A DNA stretch of 64,000 bases, taken from Halopseudomonas salina. Lineage in GTDB: Bacteria; Pseudomonadota; Gammaproteobacteria; Pseudomonadales; Pseudomonadaceae. The position numbers and the translations under genes were made by a program. This document shows positions 24,325 through 35,231 of this stretch, in pieces. The notes under the pieces were generated by a model. It was not told the origin of the DNA. It did no database searches and was given only the letters and a program-made list of their open reading frames with translations. Each line of letters begins with the position of its first letter. The first letter of the stretch is position 1. The stretch spans positions 62,001-126,000 of the forward strand of contig NZ_VTTI01000010.1 in NCBI RefSeq assembly GCF_008641105.1, given 5' to 3'.

Positions 24325-25176
24325 TCAGCTCGCGGTCTTGCCTAGGGCAATCTGATAGAGCCGGTTCTTCTTCTCGCCGGTAATTTTTGCTGCCAGGGCG
24401 GCGGCCTGTTTTACCGGCAACTCTTCAAGTAGCAGATCCAGTATCCGCTCGGCTTCCGGGTCCAGCCCTTCATTCTCATCCCGCGGGGGCATGGCCTCGA
24501 CCACGAGTACGCATTCGCCCCGCTGCTGATCGCTGTCGGCGCGCACCCATTCGACCAGCTCGGCAACCGGCGCGCCACGAATGGTTTCAAAGGTTTTGGT
24601 CAGCTCCCTGGCCAAAACTACCTGACGATCAGGGCCAAGAATATCCAGCATGTCTTCCAGGCACTCGAGCAAGCGATGGGGCGCCTCGTAGAGCATCCAG
24701 GTCCGCGGTTCACTGGCCAGGGCCTGCAGCCGCTGACGACGACCACTGGCCTTGGCCGGCAGGAACCCTTCGAACGCAAAGCGGTCAGAAGGCAAACCTG
24801 CAGCGCTGAGCGCAGCAACAAGCGCACAGGGACCCGGCACGGGACAGACTCGCACACCAGCTTCCCGTGCCGCGCGTACCAGGTGGTATCCGGGATCGGA
24901 AATCAACGGCGTACCCGCGTCAGAGATCAAGGCCATGTCTTCACCCGCAAGCATGCGCTCGACCAGTCTGGCGCTTTTGTCGCGCTCATTATGATCGTGG
25001 CAGGCCGTGGTAGGTGTTGAAATGCCGAAATGTTGCAGCAAGCGACCGCTGTGGCGGGTATCCTCTGCAGCTATCAGTCCGACATCGGCTAACACCTCCA
25101 GCGCCCGCGGAGTCATGTCCTGCAGGTTACCAATGGGCGTGGCAACAATGAAAAGAGTACCGGTGGATGTGAGCAT
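24325..25176 (-). CDS. rsmI: 16S rRNA (cytidine1402-2'-O)-methyltransferase RsmI
   Basis: RsmI adds the 2'-O-methyl group to C1402 of 16S rRNA, the same nucleotide that RsmH methylates on N4. The start at [25 protein letters not shown] (ATG 25174-25176) gives 283 residues; an 18-residue upstream extension is unlike the family. Signatures include [39 protein letters not shown] and [20 protein letters not shown], all typical of this tetrapyrrole-methylase-fold enzyme. It is divergent from lpoA and convergent with the guanidine operon. Confidence 0.96.
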   Translation of the reverse strand: MLTSTGTLFIVATPIGNLQDMTPRALEVLADVGLIAAEDTRHSGRLLQHFGISTPTTACHDHNERDKSARLVERMLAGEDMALISDAGTPLISDPGYHLVRAAREAGVRVCPVPGPCALVAALSAAGLPSDRFAFEGFLPAKASGRRQRLQALASEPRTWMLYEAPHRLLECLEDMLDILGPDRQVVLARELTKTFETIRGAPVAELVEWVRADSDQQRGECVLVVEAMPPRDENEGLDPEAERILDLLLEELPVKQAAALAAKITGEKKNRLYQIALGKTAS

Positions 25177-25327
25177 GACAAATCTCGATCGATGTGTACG
25201 CCGTATTGTACAGGACGTGATCCAGTGCATGGCGCGCGCTCTGCCCCTTGGTTACAATGCCGCAGATGACATCTGCAAGAAATCCAACGGGACGCCTTTT
25301 GTGTCCCTTGCGTAAGGATACCGCTGC

Positions 25328-27147
25328 ATGCCCTGCAATAAACGCCTGCCAATACTGTCGTTGGCACTCGCCGTACTGCTTGTCGGCTGCGCCAGCCCTC
25401 CCCAGAGCCTGAGCGAGCTACCGCGCACGCCACAGGCGTCCGCCGAGAAAATCCTTGCCGATGCGGACAAGTACTCGGGGGCAGAGGCTAACCTTCTGCG
25501 GCTTTATGCGGCCCAGGCTGCCAGCGATGCCGGTCAGGCTCAGCAGGTCCTGTCGATTCTCGAGCGCATACCGCAAAGCGAGTTGCCCCTGGACCAGCAA
25601 GTGCGCTTCAGTACGCTCCAGGCGCGTAGTGCGCTCGAACTGAAACAGCCGGAAATGGCTCTGCGCGCCCTTCGCCACCCCTCCATGAATCAGATCGACA
25701 ATCTGCCATTGACCGACCAGGTTGCCATCCAGCGATTACGCGTTTTGGCTTTGGGCGCTACGGGAGAGCCATTGAAAGCGGCGCGCGAGCGCGTGTTCAT
25801 GCATGGCGTGCTGTCCGGCGGCGAGCGTAACGCGAACCTTCTGGCGATCTGGGAAAACCTCCAGAAAGTGCCAACACCAGAACTCACTCAAGCGACTGAA
25901 AATGCTGACGGTGAATTACGCAGCTGGCTTGAGCTGGCACTGATCGAACGTGAATTTCGCAATATCGATCTACAGGTACAGGCAATCAAGGCGTGGCGCG
26001 ATGAAAACAGCGCCCACCCGGCAGCGCAACCACTACCGGATTCGATTCAACAGTTGCTGGAACTACATGCCAGCCGGCCCCAACACATAGCCTTGCTGCT
26101 GCCTTTTGAAGGACCGCTGGCCAGCGCCGCAGAAGCGTTACGCGATGGCTTTCTCGCTGCCCAGTATCAGGCTCAGAGCAAAGGTCTCGACCAGCCGCGT
26201 GTCAGTCTTTATGACAGCACTGCCTATTCCGATCTGGATCAGTTCTATGCTCAGGCCAGCGCTGATGGCGTGGAATGGGTGATAGGACCACTGGATCGCG
26301 CACGTGTTGGGCGGCTCGCGACGCGCGCTACCCTGCCAATACCTACCCTGGCCCTGAACTACGCCGAGCAGGAAGGCCCCTATCCACAGGACCTGTTCCA
26401 GTTCGGACTGGCACCGGAGGACGAAGCCCGTTCCGCTGCCATGCAAGCGTGGGAGCAGGGGCATCGACAAATGGCCGCCTTGCACACCACAACCGACTGG
26501 GGCGAGCGTGCTTATCAGTCGTTTAGGCGCAGCTGGGAAGAAATGGGTGGCGTGCTGATTGGCCGCGTCGTGATTGATCAGCCTGCGGCCATCTCGGGCC
26601 AGATTGCCGATCTTTTGCAGATACGTCAGAGCGAGCAACGGAGTCAGCGCGTTTCCAGAGCGCTGAATGGCAATGTGGTCGTTCAGCCCACCCCGCGCCA
26701 GGACCTGGACGCGCTCTTTATCGCTGTCAATCCGCAACAGGCAAGGCAGATCAAACCTACCCTGGCATTCCAGTACGCAGCTGACCTCCCGGTCTATGCG
26801 ACATCCCATGTCTACCAGGTGGGACTCGACGGCCAACAGAATGCCGATATGGATGGCATTGTTGTGGCAGAGATCCCATGGCTGCTGACGCGCAATGACA
26901 CACTCTACGGCCAGGTAACCGACAACTGGCCTCAGGCTCAAGGACCTTTAGGGCGTCTTTATGCGATGGGCATTGATGCCCAACGAATCTTCTCGCGTCT
27001 ACCTCAGATGCAGCAACATGCCAGCACCCGCGTGAACGGCGCTACTGGCGAGCTCACACTCGCCCCGGATGGCCGTATTCAGCGGCAACTCAGCTGGGGC
27101 GTGATGGAGCGTGGGCAACTGTCCGCAACCTCGGCCGCTCGGGTGCA

Positions 27148-27151
<4 letters not shown>
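25328..27151 (+). CDS. lpoA: Outer-membrane lipoprotein LpoA, PBP1A activator
   Basis: LpoA is an outer-membrane lipoprotein that reaches through the periplasm to activate the bifunctional peptidoglycan synthase PBP1A. The 607-residue precursor has a lipobox ending LLVGC (Cys21). An N-terminal TPR-like helical region runs to about residue 240. A periplasmic-binding-protein-like domain then begins at HIALLLPFEGPLASAAEALRDGF. The gene precedes yraN, gmhA and dolP in the standard order and overlaps yraN by four bases. Identity is well supported by architecture and locus. Confidence 0.93.
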
Positions 27152-28692
<1,541 letters not shown>

Positions 28693-28710
28693 AATCGCGC
28701 TTTACCGGCC

Positions 28711-28755
28711 ACAAAAAACCCGGACCACGTTACAAGCGTGGCCCGGGTTTTTTGT
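28711..28755. terminator. Bidirectional terminator between dolP and sspB
   Basis: ACAAAAAACCCGG-A-CCACG pairs with CGTGG-C-CCGGGTTTTTTGT around a seven-base loop. A-tract and T-tract flanks serve both convergent transcripts. Confidence 0.93.
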
Positions 28756-28766
28756 GCAGAGCAAAT

Positions 28767-29189
28767 CTACTTGACGACTTTCAACGATGGCCTCTTGGCC
28801 TTTTCCGCCTTGATAGAGCTGACGGAAGCTGACTTGTCAGCTTCTGGGTCATCGGAAGGCGGAACCGGCGCAGGCTCGACCTCGAACACCATGCCCTGAC
28901 CATTCTCGCGTGCGTAGATAGCCATCACGGCCTGGGCAGGAACCCAGACCTGTTGGGCTACGCCGCCAAAACGACCGTCAAAGGTGATCCTGTCGTTATC
29001 CATCTCAAGATGCCGTATCGCATTTGGCGAGAGATTGAGTACTATCTGACCAGCTTCGACAAAGGCATCCGGAACGCTGGTCTGGGGATACTGGGCATTG
29101 ACGAGCACATAAGGAGTGCAGTCATTTTCCAGTATCCATTCGTATAGCGCTCGTACCAGATAGGGTCGGCTTGAGCTCATTTGAGCCAT
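28767..29189 (-). CDS. sspB: ClpXP adaptor, stringent starvation protein B
   Basis: SspB delivers ssrA-tagged peptides from stalled ribosomes to the ClpXP protease. The 140-residue protein has the conserved N-terminal dimerisation and tag-binding domain (SSRPYLVRALYEWILEND, GQIVLNLSPNAIRHLEMDNDRITFDGRFGG, IYARENGQGMVFE). A flexible linker follows, ending in RPSLKVVK, the ClpX-binding tail. AAGGAGG lies immediately before the ATG at 29189, favouring it over the Met three codons later. It follows sspA on the same strand, as usual. Confidence 0.95.
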   Translation of the reverse strand: MAQMSSSRPYLVRALYEWILENDCTPYVLVNAQYPQTSVPDAFVEAGQIVLNLSPNAIRHLEMDNDRITFDGRFGGVAQQVWVPAQAVMAIYARENGQGMVFEVEPAPVPPSDDPEADKSASVSSIKAEKAKRPSLKVVK

Positions 29190-29228
29190 GCGGGCCTCCT
29201 TCGGGGGACACTGTTGATCAAGAAAAGA

Positions 29229-29858
29229 TTAATGCATTTCCTTTTCGGCAGCCGACAGGCTGGCCAGGAAACCCTCACGCTGGAAAATCCGATCCATATA
29301 ATCCTGCAGCGGCTTGGCTTGCTTGGGTAGTTCGACACCCAGGACGGGCAAACGCCACAAAATCGGAGCGATACAGCAATCGACCAGGCTGAACTCCTCG
29401 CTCATGAAATACGGCATCTCGGCAAATACCGGAGCAACCCCAATCAAGCTCTCACGCAACTCCTTACGCGCTTTGGTAACAGCCGCAGCAGGCGTCTTGG
29501 GATTGGTGATCGCATCAACCAGCCCGCACCAGTCACGCTGTACACGAAACATCAGCAGTCGTGTATTAGCCCTGGCTACCGGGTAAACCGGGAGCAACGG
29601 CGGGTGAGGAAAGCGCTCGTCGAGATATTCCATCATGATGTTGGGCTCGTAAAGAACGAGATCCCTGTCAAGCAGCGTCGGAACGCTGTTGTATGGATTA
29701 TTTTCCGCCAGCTCTTCCGGATGGTTATCGGGCTCGACGTTGATCACGTCGACGGTGACGCCCTTTTCTGCCAGAACGATTCGTACGCGGTGACAGTAGT
29801 GATCACTCGGATCGGAGAAAAAAGCCATCGAGGAACGCTTGTTGGCGGTAACGCCCAT
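29229..29858 (-). CDS. sspA: Stringent starvation protein A (RNA polymerase-associated)
   Basis: SspA is a glutathione-S-transferase-fold protein without GST activity that binds RNA polymerase and modulates transcription in stationary phase. The 209-residue sequence includes the thioredoxin-like N-terminal half ([59 protein letters not shown]) and the all-helical C-terminal half with [16 protein letters not shown]. It is 39 bases upstream of sspB, so the two form one operon. Two terminator-like hairpins separate it from petC. Confidence 0.95.
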   Translation of the reverse strand: MGVTANKRSSMAFFSDPSDHYCHRVRIVLAEKGVTVDVINVEPDNHPEELAENNPYNSVPTLLDRDLVLYEPNIMMEYLDERFPHPPLLPVYPVARANTRLLMFRVQRDWCGLVDAITNPKTPAAAVTKARKELRESLIGVAPVFAEMPYFMSEEFSLVDCCIAPILWRLPVLGVELPKQAKPLQDYMDRIFQREGFLASLSAAEKEMH

Positions 29859-29920
29859 AAATCAACCCTCATCCTGTAGCGGATTGCGGTAACCACAAAG
29901 CACGCGATTGCGTGAACATG

Positions 29921-29951
29921 AAAAACCACAGACGGTTCAAAACAGTCTGTG
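29921..29951 (-). terminator. Rho-independent terminator, second after petC
   Basis: On the minus strand CACAGAC (29951-29945) pairs with GTCTGTG (29933-29927) and is followed by GTTTTT. It lies between petC and sspA. Confidence 0.75.
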
Positions 29952-29988
29952 TCTATTACGAGATCGGGATTATACCCCAGAAACAAGT

Positions 29989-30008
29989 GCGCGCCCCAAA
30001 GGGCGCGC
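29989..30008 (-). terminator. GC-rich hairpin after petC
   Basis: GCGCGCCC (29989-29996) and GGGCGCGC (30001-30008) form a stable stem with a four-base loop, 24 bases past the petC stop. The T-rich flank is weak, so it may stabilise the 3' end rather than terminate by itself. Confidence 0.6.
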
Positions 30009-30032
30009 GCATTTGATCAATGAAACAGCTGA

Positions 30033-30815
30033 TCAGTGGACATCTCTCCAGTATTCGCGCTTGAGCAGGTAGGCAAATATGAAGAAGAATGCCAGATACA
30101 ACAGTACGTAGGTACCGATGCGATGGCGCTCGAGCTTTATGGGATCACCGGAGTAAGCCAGGAACGCAGTCAGGTTGCGTACCGTGGTATCAAACTCCTC
30201 CTCGCTCTGGATGCCCGTGCCCTCGACTACCTTGAGCACATCACAACGCTCATCCATCAACGTATCGCCGGTAAGTGGATCTTTTTGCACCTTGCCGTCT
30301 TTCTCGACAGGCATGGCCTTGCAACCGATCACCTGACGTCCTTGCAACTCTTCCAGAACGTTAGGCATACCCACATTGGCAAATACCTGGTTGTTGACTC
30401 CCATCGGACGCGAGGGATCTTCGTAGAAGGTCTTGAGATAGGTATAAACCCAATCTTCGCCACGCACACGGGTCACGTTGGTCAGGTCAGGGGGAGCAGC
30501 ACCAAACCAGCGCTTGGAATCCTCCGGACGCATACCAATCTTCATGTGCTCACCGATCGCGGCCGAATCGGAGAAAACCAGATTCTCCATCATCAGCTCG
30601 TCCGGAATACCCAGGTCGTCTGCTACCCGCTCGTAACGCTGATACTGGGTAGAGTGACAACCCATACAGTAGTTGACGAAGGTCCGTGCGCCGTCCTGCA
30701 GTGACGCCTTGTCGCGCAGATCAATGTTCGCTGACTCGAGTGGAACACCCGTGGCAGCCGCCATTACGACCGAGGGCACAAGGGCAAATACCAGTGCAAT
30801 CAATTGCTTTTTCAT
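30033..30815 (-). CDS. petC: Cytochrome c1 of the bc1 complex
   Basis: Cytochrome c1 accepts electrons from the Rieske protein and passes them to soluble or membrane cytochromes c. The 260-residue precursor has a Sec signal peptide (about 1-19, cleaved near AMA-A). The haem motif CMGCH has Cys50, Cys53 and His54, and a single C-terminal transmembrane anchor (GTYVLLYLAFFFIFAYLLKREYW) ends the protein. The start overlaps the petB stop. Gene order petA-petB-petC is standard for proteobacterial complex III. Confidence 0.97.
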   Translation of the reverse strand: MKKQLIALVFALVPSVVMAAATGVPLESANIDLRDKASLQDGARTFVNYCMGCHSTQYQRYERVADDLGIPDELMMENLVFSDSAAIGEHMKIGMRPEDSKRWFGAAPPDLTNVTRVRGEDWVYTYLKTFYEDPSRPMGVNNQVFANVGMPNVLEELQGRQVIGCKAMPVEKDGKVQKDPLTGDTLMDERCDVLKVVEGTGIQSEEEFDTTVRNLTAFLAYSGDPIKLERHRIGTYVLLYLAFFFIFAYLLKREYWRDVH

Positions 30816-32038
30816 TAGCCAGTAACCCTCTCTGGAACGGGTTTGGTCTTCTCCATGCGGGTGTAGAAGGGCATCAGCAGGAAGAAGGCGAAATACAGTA
30901 CGGTACAGATCTGTGAGATCAGTGTGCGGGTATCGTTACCCGGGATCGCGCCCAGAATACCCAGAATCACAAAGGATACGCAGAAGATCACCAGCCACAA
31001 CTTGCTCATCCAACCCTTGTAGCGGATAGAGCGAACCGGACTACGGTCAAGCCAGGGCAGAACAAACAACACTGCAATGGCCGCACCCATGGCGAGCACA
31101 CCGGGGAACGCAGAGCCGCCGATAGCCGGTACCGCGCGCAAGATGGCGTAGAAAGGCGTGAAGTACCAGACAGGCGCAATGTGATCCGGCGTCTTCAACT
31201 GGTTAGCGACTTCGAAGTTGGGGTGTTCAAGGAAGAAACCGCCCATCTCTGGGAAGAAGAACACCACGATGCAGAACACAAACAGGAAGACCACCACACC
31301 GACAATATCCTTGACTGTGTAGTAAGGGTGGAAGGCGATGCCATCGAGCGGCTTGCCGTTCTCGTCCTTATGCTTCTTGATATCGATACCGTCAGGGTTG
31401 TTAGAGCCAACTTCGTGCAGGGCAATGATGTGCAAAACAATCAGACCCAACAACACGATCGGCAACGCGATCACGTGCAGCGCGAAGAACCGGTTCAGTG
31501 TAATGCCGGAAATCAGATAATCACCACGCACCCACTGAGCCAGGTCCGGTCCGATGAAGGGAATCGCACCAAAGAGTGAAATGATCACCTGAGCGCCCCA
31601 ATAGGACATCTGGCCCCAGGGCAACAGGTAGCCCATGAAGGCTTCACCCATCAGTACCAGGTAGATAGTCATACCGAAAAGCCAGATCAGTTCACGTGGC
31701 TTCTGGTAGGAGCCGTACATGATCCCGCGCAACATGTGCAGGTAGATCACAGCAAAAAATGCCGAAGCACCGGTGGAGTGCAGATAGCGCAACAACCAAC
31801 CGTATTCAACATCACGCATGATGTATTCGATCGACGCGAAGGCGCCTTCAGCGGATGGCTCATAGCTCATGGTCAGCCAGATACCGGTAACGATCTGGTT
31901 GACCAGAACCAGCATGGCCAGGGAGCCAAAGAAATAGAAAAAGTTGAAGTTCTTGGGCGCGTAGTACTTGGTCAGGTGATCTTCAACCACCCTGTTGACC
32001 GACATGCGCTCATTAATCCAGCTGTTCAGCTTACCCAT
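30815..32038 (-). CDS. petB: Cytochrome b of the bc1 complex
   Basis: Cytochrome b carries haems bL and bH and both quinone sites of complex III. The 407-residue protein has eight expected transmembrane helices. Visible landmarks include the first haem-ligand helix (LRYLHSTGASAFFAVIYLHMLRG), the second (FFALHVIALPIVLLGLIVLHIIALHEVGSNNPDG) and PEWY-equivalent HIAPVWYFTPFYAILRA, where the Qo-loop Glu is replaced by Val-Trp (PVWY). PVWY is a known variant in some bacteria. It is contiguous with petA and petC. Confidence 0.97.
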   Translation of the reverse strand: MGKLNSWINERMSVNRVVEDHLTKYYAPKNFNFFYFFGSLAMLVLVNQIVTGIWLTMSYEPSAEGAFASIEYIMRDVEYGWLLRYLHSTGASAFFAVIYLHMLRGIMYGSYQKPRELIWLFGMTIYLVLMGEAFMGYLLPWGQMSYWGAQVIISLFGAIPFIGPDLAQWVRGDYLISGITLNRFFALHVIALPIVLLGLIVLHIIALHEVGSNNPDGIDIKKHKDENGKPLDGIAFHPYYTVKDIVGVVVFLFVFCIVVFFFPEMGGFFLEHPNFEVANQLKTPDHIAPVWYFTPFYAILRAVPAIGGSAFPGVLAMGAAIAVLFVLPWLDRSPVRSIRYKGWMSKLWLVIFCVSFVILGILGAIPGNDTRTLISQICTVLYFAFFLLMPFYTRMEKTKPVPERVTG

Positions 32039-32631
32039 CAGACAGTCTCCGGATCCAGGCCGATGACGATGACATCGTCGGACTCATAGTTATGGGGGGG
32101 AACCGGCAAGTTCAGCGGCGCCGGCTGGCCACGGAAAACCCGACCGGACATGTCGTAGCGCGAACTGTGGCAAGGGCAGAAATAACCACCCTTCCAGTCC
32201 TCACCCATGTCAGCCGATGCGACTTCCGGGCGAAACAGAGGCGAGCAACCCAGGTGGGTGCAGATGCCCATTACGACCAGGATTTCCGGCTTGATTGACC
32301 GGGCAACACCATCGACGTAATCAGGCTGATCCGCCGACTCCGACTCAGGGTCAGCCAAACGGTCCGTCATCTCTTCCAGCGTCTTGAGCGCCTCCTCGGT
32401 ACGCCTGGAGACGAACACAGGCTGACCGCGCCATTCGGCAACGATCTGCTGACCGGCCTCAAGCTTGCCCACATTCACCTTGACCGGTGCGCCAGCCGCT
32501 TTGGCCCTCGCACTCGGGAACCACGATCCAACGAAGGGTACTGCTACCCCCACGGCTCCGGCTGCACCCACAACACTTGTGGCTGCCACCAGGAAGCGAC
32601 GCCGGCCGTTGTTTACGCCGTCATTACTCAT
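32038..32631 (-). CDS. petA: Rieske iron-sulfur subunit of the bc1 complex
   Basis: The Rieske protein moves electrons from ubiquinol to cytochrome c1 through a 2Fe-2S cluster. The start MSNDGVNNGRRRFLVAATS at 32631 gives 197 residues; GGGAG lies upstream, and a Met five codons earlier has no site. The twin-arginine-type anchor GRRRFLVAA leads into one transmembrane helix. Cluster boxes are CTHLGC (124-129) and CPCHS (152-156), with both histidine ligands present. Co-transcribed with petB and petC. Confidence 0.96.
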   Translation of the reverse strand: MSNDGVNNGRRRFLVAATSVVGAAGAVGVAVPFVGSWFPSARAKAAGAPVKVNVGKLEAGQQIVAEWRGQPVFVSRRTEEALKTLEEMTDRLADPESESADQPDYVDGVARSIKPEILVVMGICTHLGCSPLFRPEVASADMGEDWKGGYFCPCHSSRYDMSGRVFRGQPAPLNLPVPPHNYESDDVIVIGLDPETV

Positions 32632-32712
32632 CCAGTCGTCTCCCATCTCAGCTGATTCAGGCTTTTATGAGCCCTTTTAAGAGTTTTAATCCGCTTGCAC
32701 AAAATGAATCCG

Positions 32713-32741
32713 ATGGTAATGAAAAACCCCTTTTTTGACAA
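32713..32741 (-). promoter_or_regulatory. Predicted petABC promoter
   Basis: On the minus strand TTGTCA (32736-32741) and TACCAT (32713-32718) are 17 bases apart, downstream of the rpsI terminator and about 80 bases before petA. The -10 match is only four of six. Confidence 0.5.
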
Positions 32742-32843
32742 GGTGAACTATCACTAAACAACATTGCCTGCTCGGCTCAAACCATCGTAAAACGGGGCGT
32801 TGCGGACCATGCACCAAGTTAGCGGCATTTTGTCGCACAAACA

Positions 32844-32878
32844 AAAACGCCCGGCTCCATGAGGATACCGGGCGTTTT
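32844..32878 (-). terminator. Terminator of the rplM-rpsI operon
   Basis: AAAACGCCCGG (32844-32854) pairs perfectly with CCGGGCGTTTT (32868-32878). On the minus strand the stem is followed by TTTTTG. It begins 19 bases after the rpsI stop. Confidence 0.88.
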
Positions 32879-32896
32879 CGGGATAAGTCTTGCGAC

Positions 32897-33289
32897 TTAA
32901 CGCTTGGAGTACTGAGGACGCTTACGCGCTTTACGCAGACCCACTTTCTTACGCTCAACTTCACGGGCGTCACGTGTAACAAAGCCCGCCTTGCGCAATA
33001 CACCGCGCAGGGTTTCGTCATATTCCATCAGTGCACGTGTAATGCCGTGACGGATAGCGCCTGCCTGACCTGTAGTGCCGCCGCCTTTGACGGTAACAAA
33101 CACGTCAAACTTGGAGACGTTTTCGGTCAGCTCCAGCGGCTGGCGTACAACCATGCGCGCTGTTTCACGACCAAAGAAATTCTCGATGGTGCGGCTGTTG
33201 ATCTGGATGTTGCCATTGCCCGGACGCAGGAACACGCGAGCGGTGGCAGTTTTACGACGGCCAGTACCGTAGTTTTGTGTCGCCGACAT
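32897..33289 (-). CDS. rpsI: Ribosomal protein S9
   Basis: S9 is a small-subunit ribosomal protein whose C-terminal tail reaches the P-site tRNA. The 130-residue length is normal. The sequence carries the family signature [23 protein letters not shown] and ends in the basic RKRPQYSKR tail with the universally conserved terminal Lys-Arg. It lies 12 bases after rplM, forming the usual two-gene operon. Confidence 0.98.
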   Translation of the reverse strand: MSATQNYGTGRRKTATARVFLRPGNGNIQINSRTIENFFGRETARMVVRQPLELTENVSKFDVFVTVKGGGTTGQAGAIRHGITRALMEYDETLRGVLRKAGFVTRDAREVERKKVGLRKARKRPQYSKR

Positions 33290-33301
33290 AGTGAGCTCCT
33301 G

Positions 33302-33730
33302 TTAGAACTTGAGTTCTTGGGGTTGTTGGGCCGCATGGGGATGAACTGCACCTTTGTACACTTTCATCTTGCGGTACATTGCACGCCCCAAGGGGTTTTT
33401 CGGCAACATGCCTTTAACGGCAGACTCGATAATGCGCTCTGGAGCGCGAACAAGGAGCTTGTCGAAACTGATCGACTTGATACCGCCCGGAAAACCGGAG
33501 TGGCTGTAGTAGATCTTGTCCTGTGCCTTTTTACCGGTCACATGTACTTTCTCGGCATTGACGATGACGATGTAATCGCCAGTGTCCACGTGCGGAGTGT
33601 ACTCTGGCTTATGCTTGCCGCGCAGACGGGTAGCAACTTCGGTAGCCAGACGACCCAGGGTCAGTCCAGTTGCGTCTACTATGTACCAGTCGCGTTTTAC
33701 GCTTTCAGGTTTGGCGCTGAAGGTTTTCAT
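33302..33730 (-). CDS. rplM: Ribosomal protein L13
   Basis: L13 is an early-assembling large-subunit protein. The start [20 protein letters not shown] at 33730 gives 142 residues, the standard size; a 26-residue upstream extension was rejected. Signatures include [35 protein letters not shown] and [25 protein letters not shown] sigma70-type promoter lies about 45 bases upstream. In E. coli L13 represses its own operon through the leader; no such structure was resolved here. Confidence 0.98.
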   Translation of the reverse strand: MKTFSAKPESVKRDWYIVDATGLTLGRLATEVATRLRGKHKPEYTPHVDTGDYIVIVNAEKVHVTGKKAQDKIYYSHSGFPGGIKSISFDKLLVRAPERIIESAVKGMLPKNPLGRAMYRKMKVYKGAVHPHAAQQPQELKF

Positions 33731-33772
33731 TAATCCTAGCCTCAGAGGCCGCTCTAATAATAAGAGGGCGAA

Positions 33773-33800
33773 TCTTACAGAATGAAATGTGTTTTTACAA
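33773..33800 (-). promoter_or_regulatory. Predicted rplM-rpsI promoter
   Basis: On the minus strand TTGTAA (33795-33800) and TAAGAT (33773-33778) are 16 bases apart and the start would fall near 33767, about 37 bases before the rplM ATG. Confidence 0.55.
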
Positions 33801-34014
33801 GACAACAAAGCCTAGAACAGACACTCAGTGGGGGCTGCGTGGGTCTGGGTGGCATCTGCGCTGTAAACAACAACGACAGGCTAGGCATCCTGTCGAAAGT
33901 GGCGGGCATTATGTCAAGGGAGCCAAAAATTACAACCCTTATTTACAATCAATGCCATATTAGCTCAGCCTAACGATCTTTTAACCGGACTCAACCTTAT
34001 TCAGGGAGCAACCC

Positions 34015-35055
34015 ATGCAATATCGCCCTCTTGGCCGCACCAAGCTCAAGGTCAGCGCACTGTGCCTCGGCACCATGACCTGGGGGGAGCAAAATACACA
34101 GAAAGATGCATTCGCCCAGATAGACCGGGCGAAGGACGCGGGAGTCAATTTTATCGACGCCGCAGAGATGTATCCCGTCCCACCAAAGAGCGACACGTAC
34201 GGGGAAACCGAACGGATTCTCGGCAATTATCTTGCAGAGCGCGCTAATCGTGAGGACTGGATCATCGCCAGCAAGGTCGCCGGACCGGGCGACTGGCTTC
34301 CACACATCCGCGAAGGCAAGACCCGGTTCAACCGCGAGCACCTGACTGCAGCACTTGACGCCAGCCTCAAGCGCCTGCGCACCGATTACATCGATCTCTA
34401 CCAATTACATTGGCCTGACCGCAGTACCAACTTTTTTGGCAATCTGGGGTACCGGCACAATCCGGATGAAACCATCACTCCTGTCGAGGACACCCTTGAG
34501 GTGCTTGAGGATTTCGTCAAAGCAGGGAAGATCCGGCACATCGGCCTGTCCAACGAAACCCCCTGGGGCGTAAGCAGGTTTTTGCATCTAGCCGAAAGCC
34601 GCGGCTGGCCGCGCATCGCATCAATCCAGAACCCGTACAACCTGCTCAACCGCACCTACGAGGTGGGCATGGCTGAAATATCCATGCGCGAGCAAACCGG
34701 ACTGCTGGCCTACTCCCCACTCGCCTTCGGCACCCTTACCGGTAAATACCTGAACGGGCTCCAGCCGGAAAAAGGGCGCCTGACGCTGTTCAGCCGATTC
34801 AGCAGATACACCAACCCGCAGGCCGAAAGAGCCTGCGCCAGGTATGTGAGGCTGGCCCGTGAGCACGGACTCGATCCCGCTCAGATGGCGCTGGCATTCG
34901 TTACCCGGCAACCCTTTGTTACCAGCAACATCATTGGTGCCACCAACATGGATCAACTCAATCGGAACCTGAGCAGTATCAATATGGGGCTGCCCGACGG
35001 CGTACTGGAAGCGATCGCCGAGATTCATCAAAGCCAGCCAAACCCCGCGCCCTGA
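34015..35055 (+). CDS. tas: Aldo/keto reductase of the Tas family
   Basis: This is an NADP(H)-dependent aldo/keto reductase with a TIM-barrel fold; its physiological substrate is unknown. The 346-residue length equals that of E. coli Tas, and the sequence follows it closely (LGTMTWGEQN, NFIDAAEMYPVPP, DYIDLYQLHWPDRSTNFFG, SIQNPYNLLNRTYEVG, YSPLAFGTLTGKYLNG). The catalytic tetrad is visible as Asp (FIDAAEMY), Tyr, Lys (IIASKV) and His (QLHWPD). GGGAG precedes the ATG and a strong terminator follows. In Pseudomonas this gene also lies beside rplM. Confidence 0.9.
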   Translation: MQYRPLGRTKLKVSALCLGTMTWGEQNTQKDAFAQIDRAKDAGVNFIDAAEMYPVPPKSDTYGETERILGNYLAERANREDWIIASKVAGPGDWLPHIREGKTRFNREHLTAALDASLKRLRTDYIDLYQLHWPDRSTNFFGNLGYRHNPDETITPVEDTLEVLEDFVKAGKIRHIGLSNETPWGVSRFLHLAESRGWPRIASIQNPYNLLNRTYEVGMAEISMREQTGLLAYSPLAFGTLTGKYLNGLQPEKGRLTLFSRFSRYTNPQAERACARYVRLAREHGLDPAQMALAFVTRQPFVTSNIIGATNMDQLNRNLSSINMGLPDGVLEAIAEIHQSQPNPAP

Positions 35056-35071
35056 GAGCACGGCGCATATG

Positions 35072-35103
35072 AACACCAGGCTGCACATGGCAGCCTGGTG
35101 TTT
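35072..35103 (+). terminator. Terminator of tas
   Basis: AACACCAGGCTGC pairs with GCAGCCTGGTGTT around a five-base loop, beginning 16 bases past the tas stop and ending in TTT. Confidence 0.85.
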
Positions 35104-35231
35104 ATTGACCCCGACCCTGACAATCAACAGACATTTGCGCTTTTTATCGTACTCAACACGGCAGTTGTGCCAGAGTATAAGATGCTTTAGTCAACGCTTG
35201 GCCGATTCAACTTATAAAAGCGATAACAACC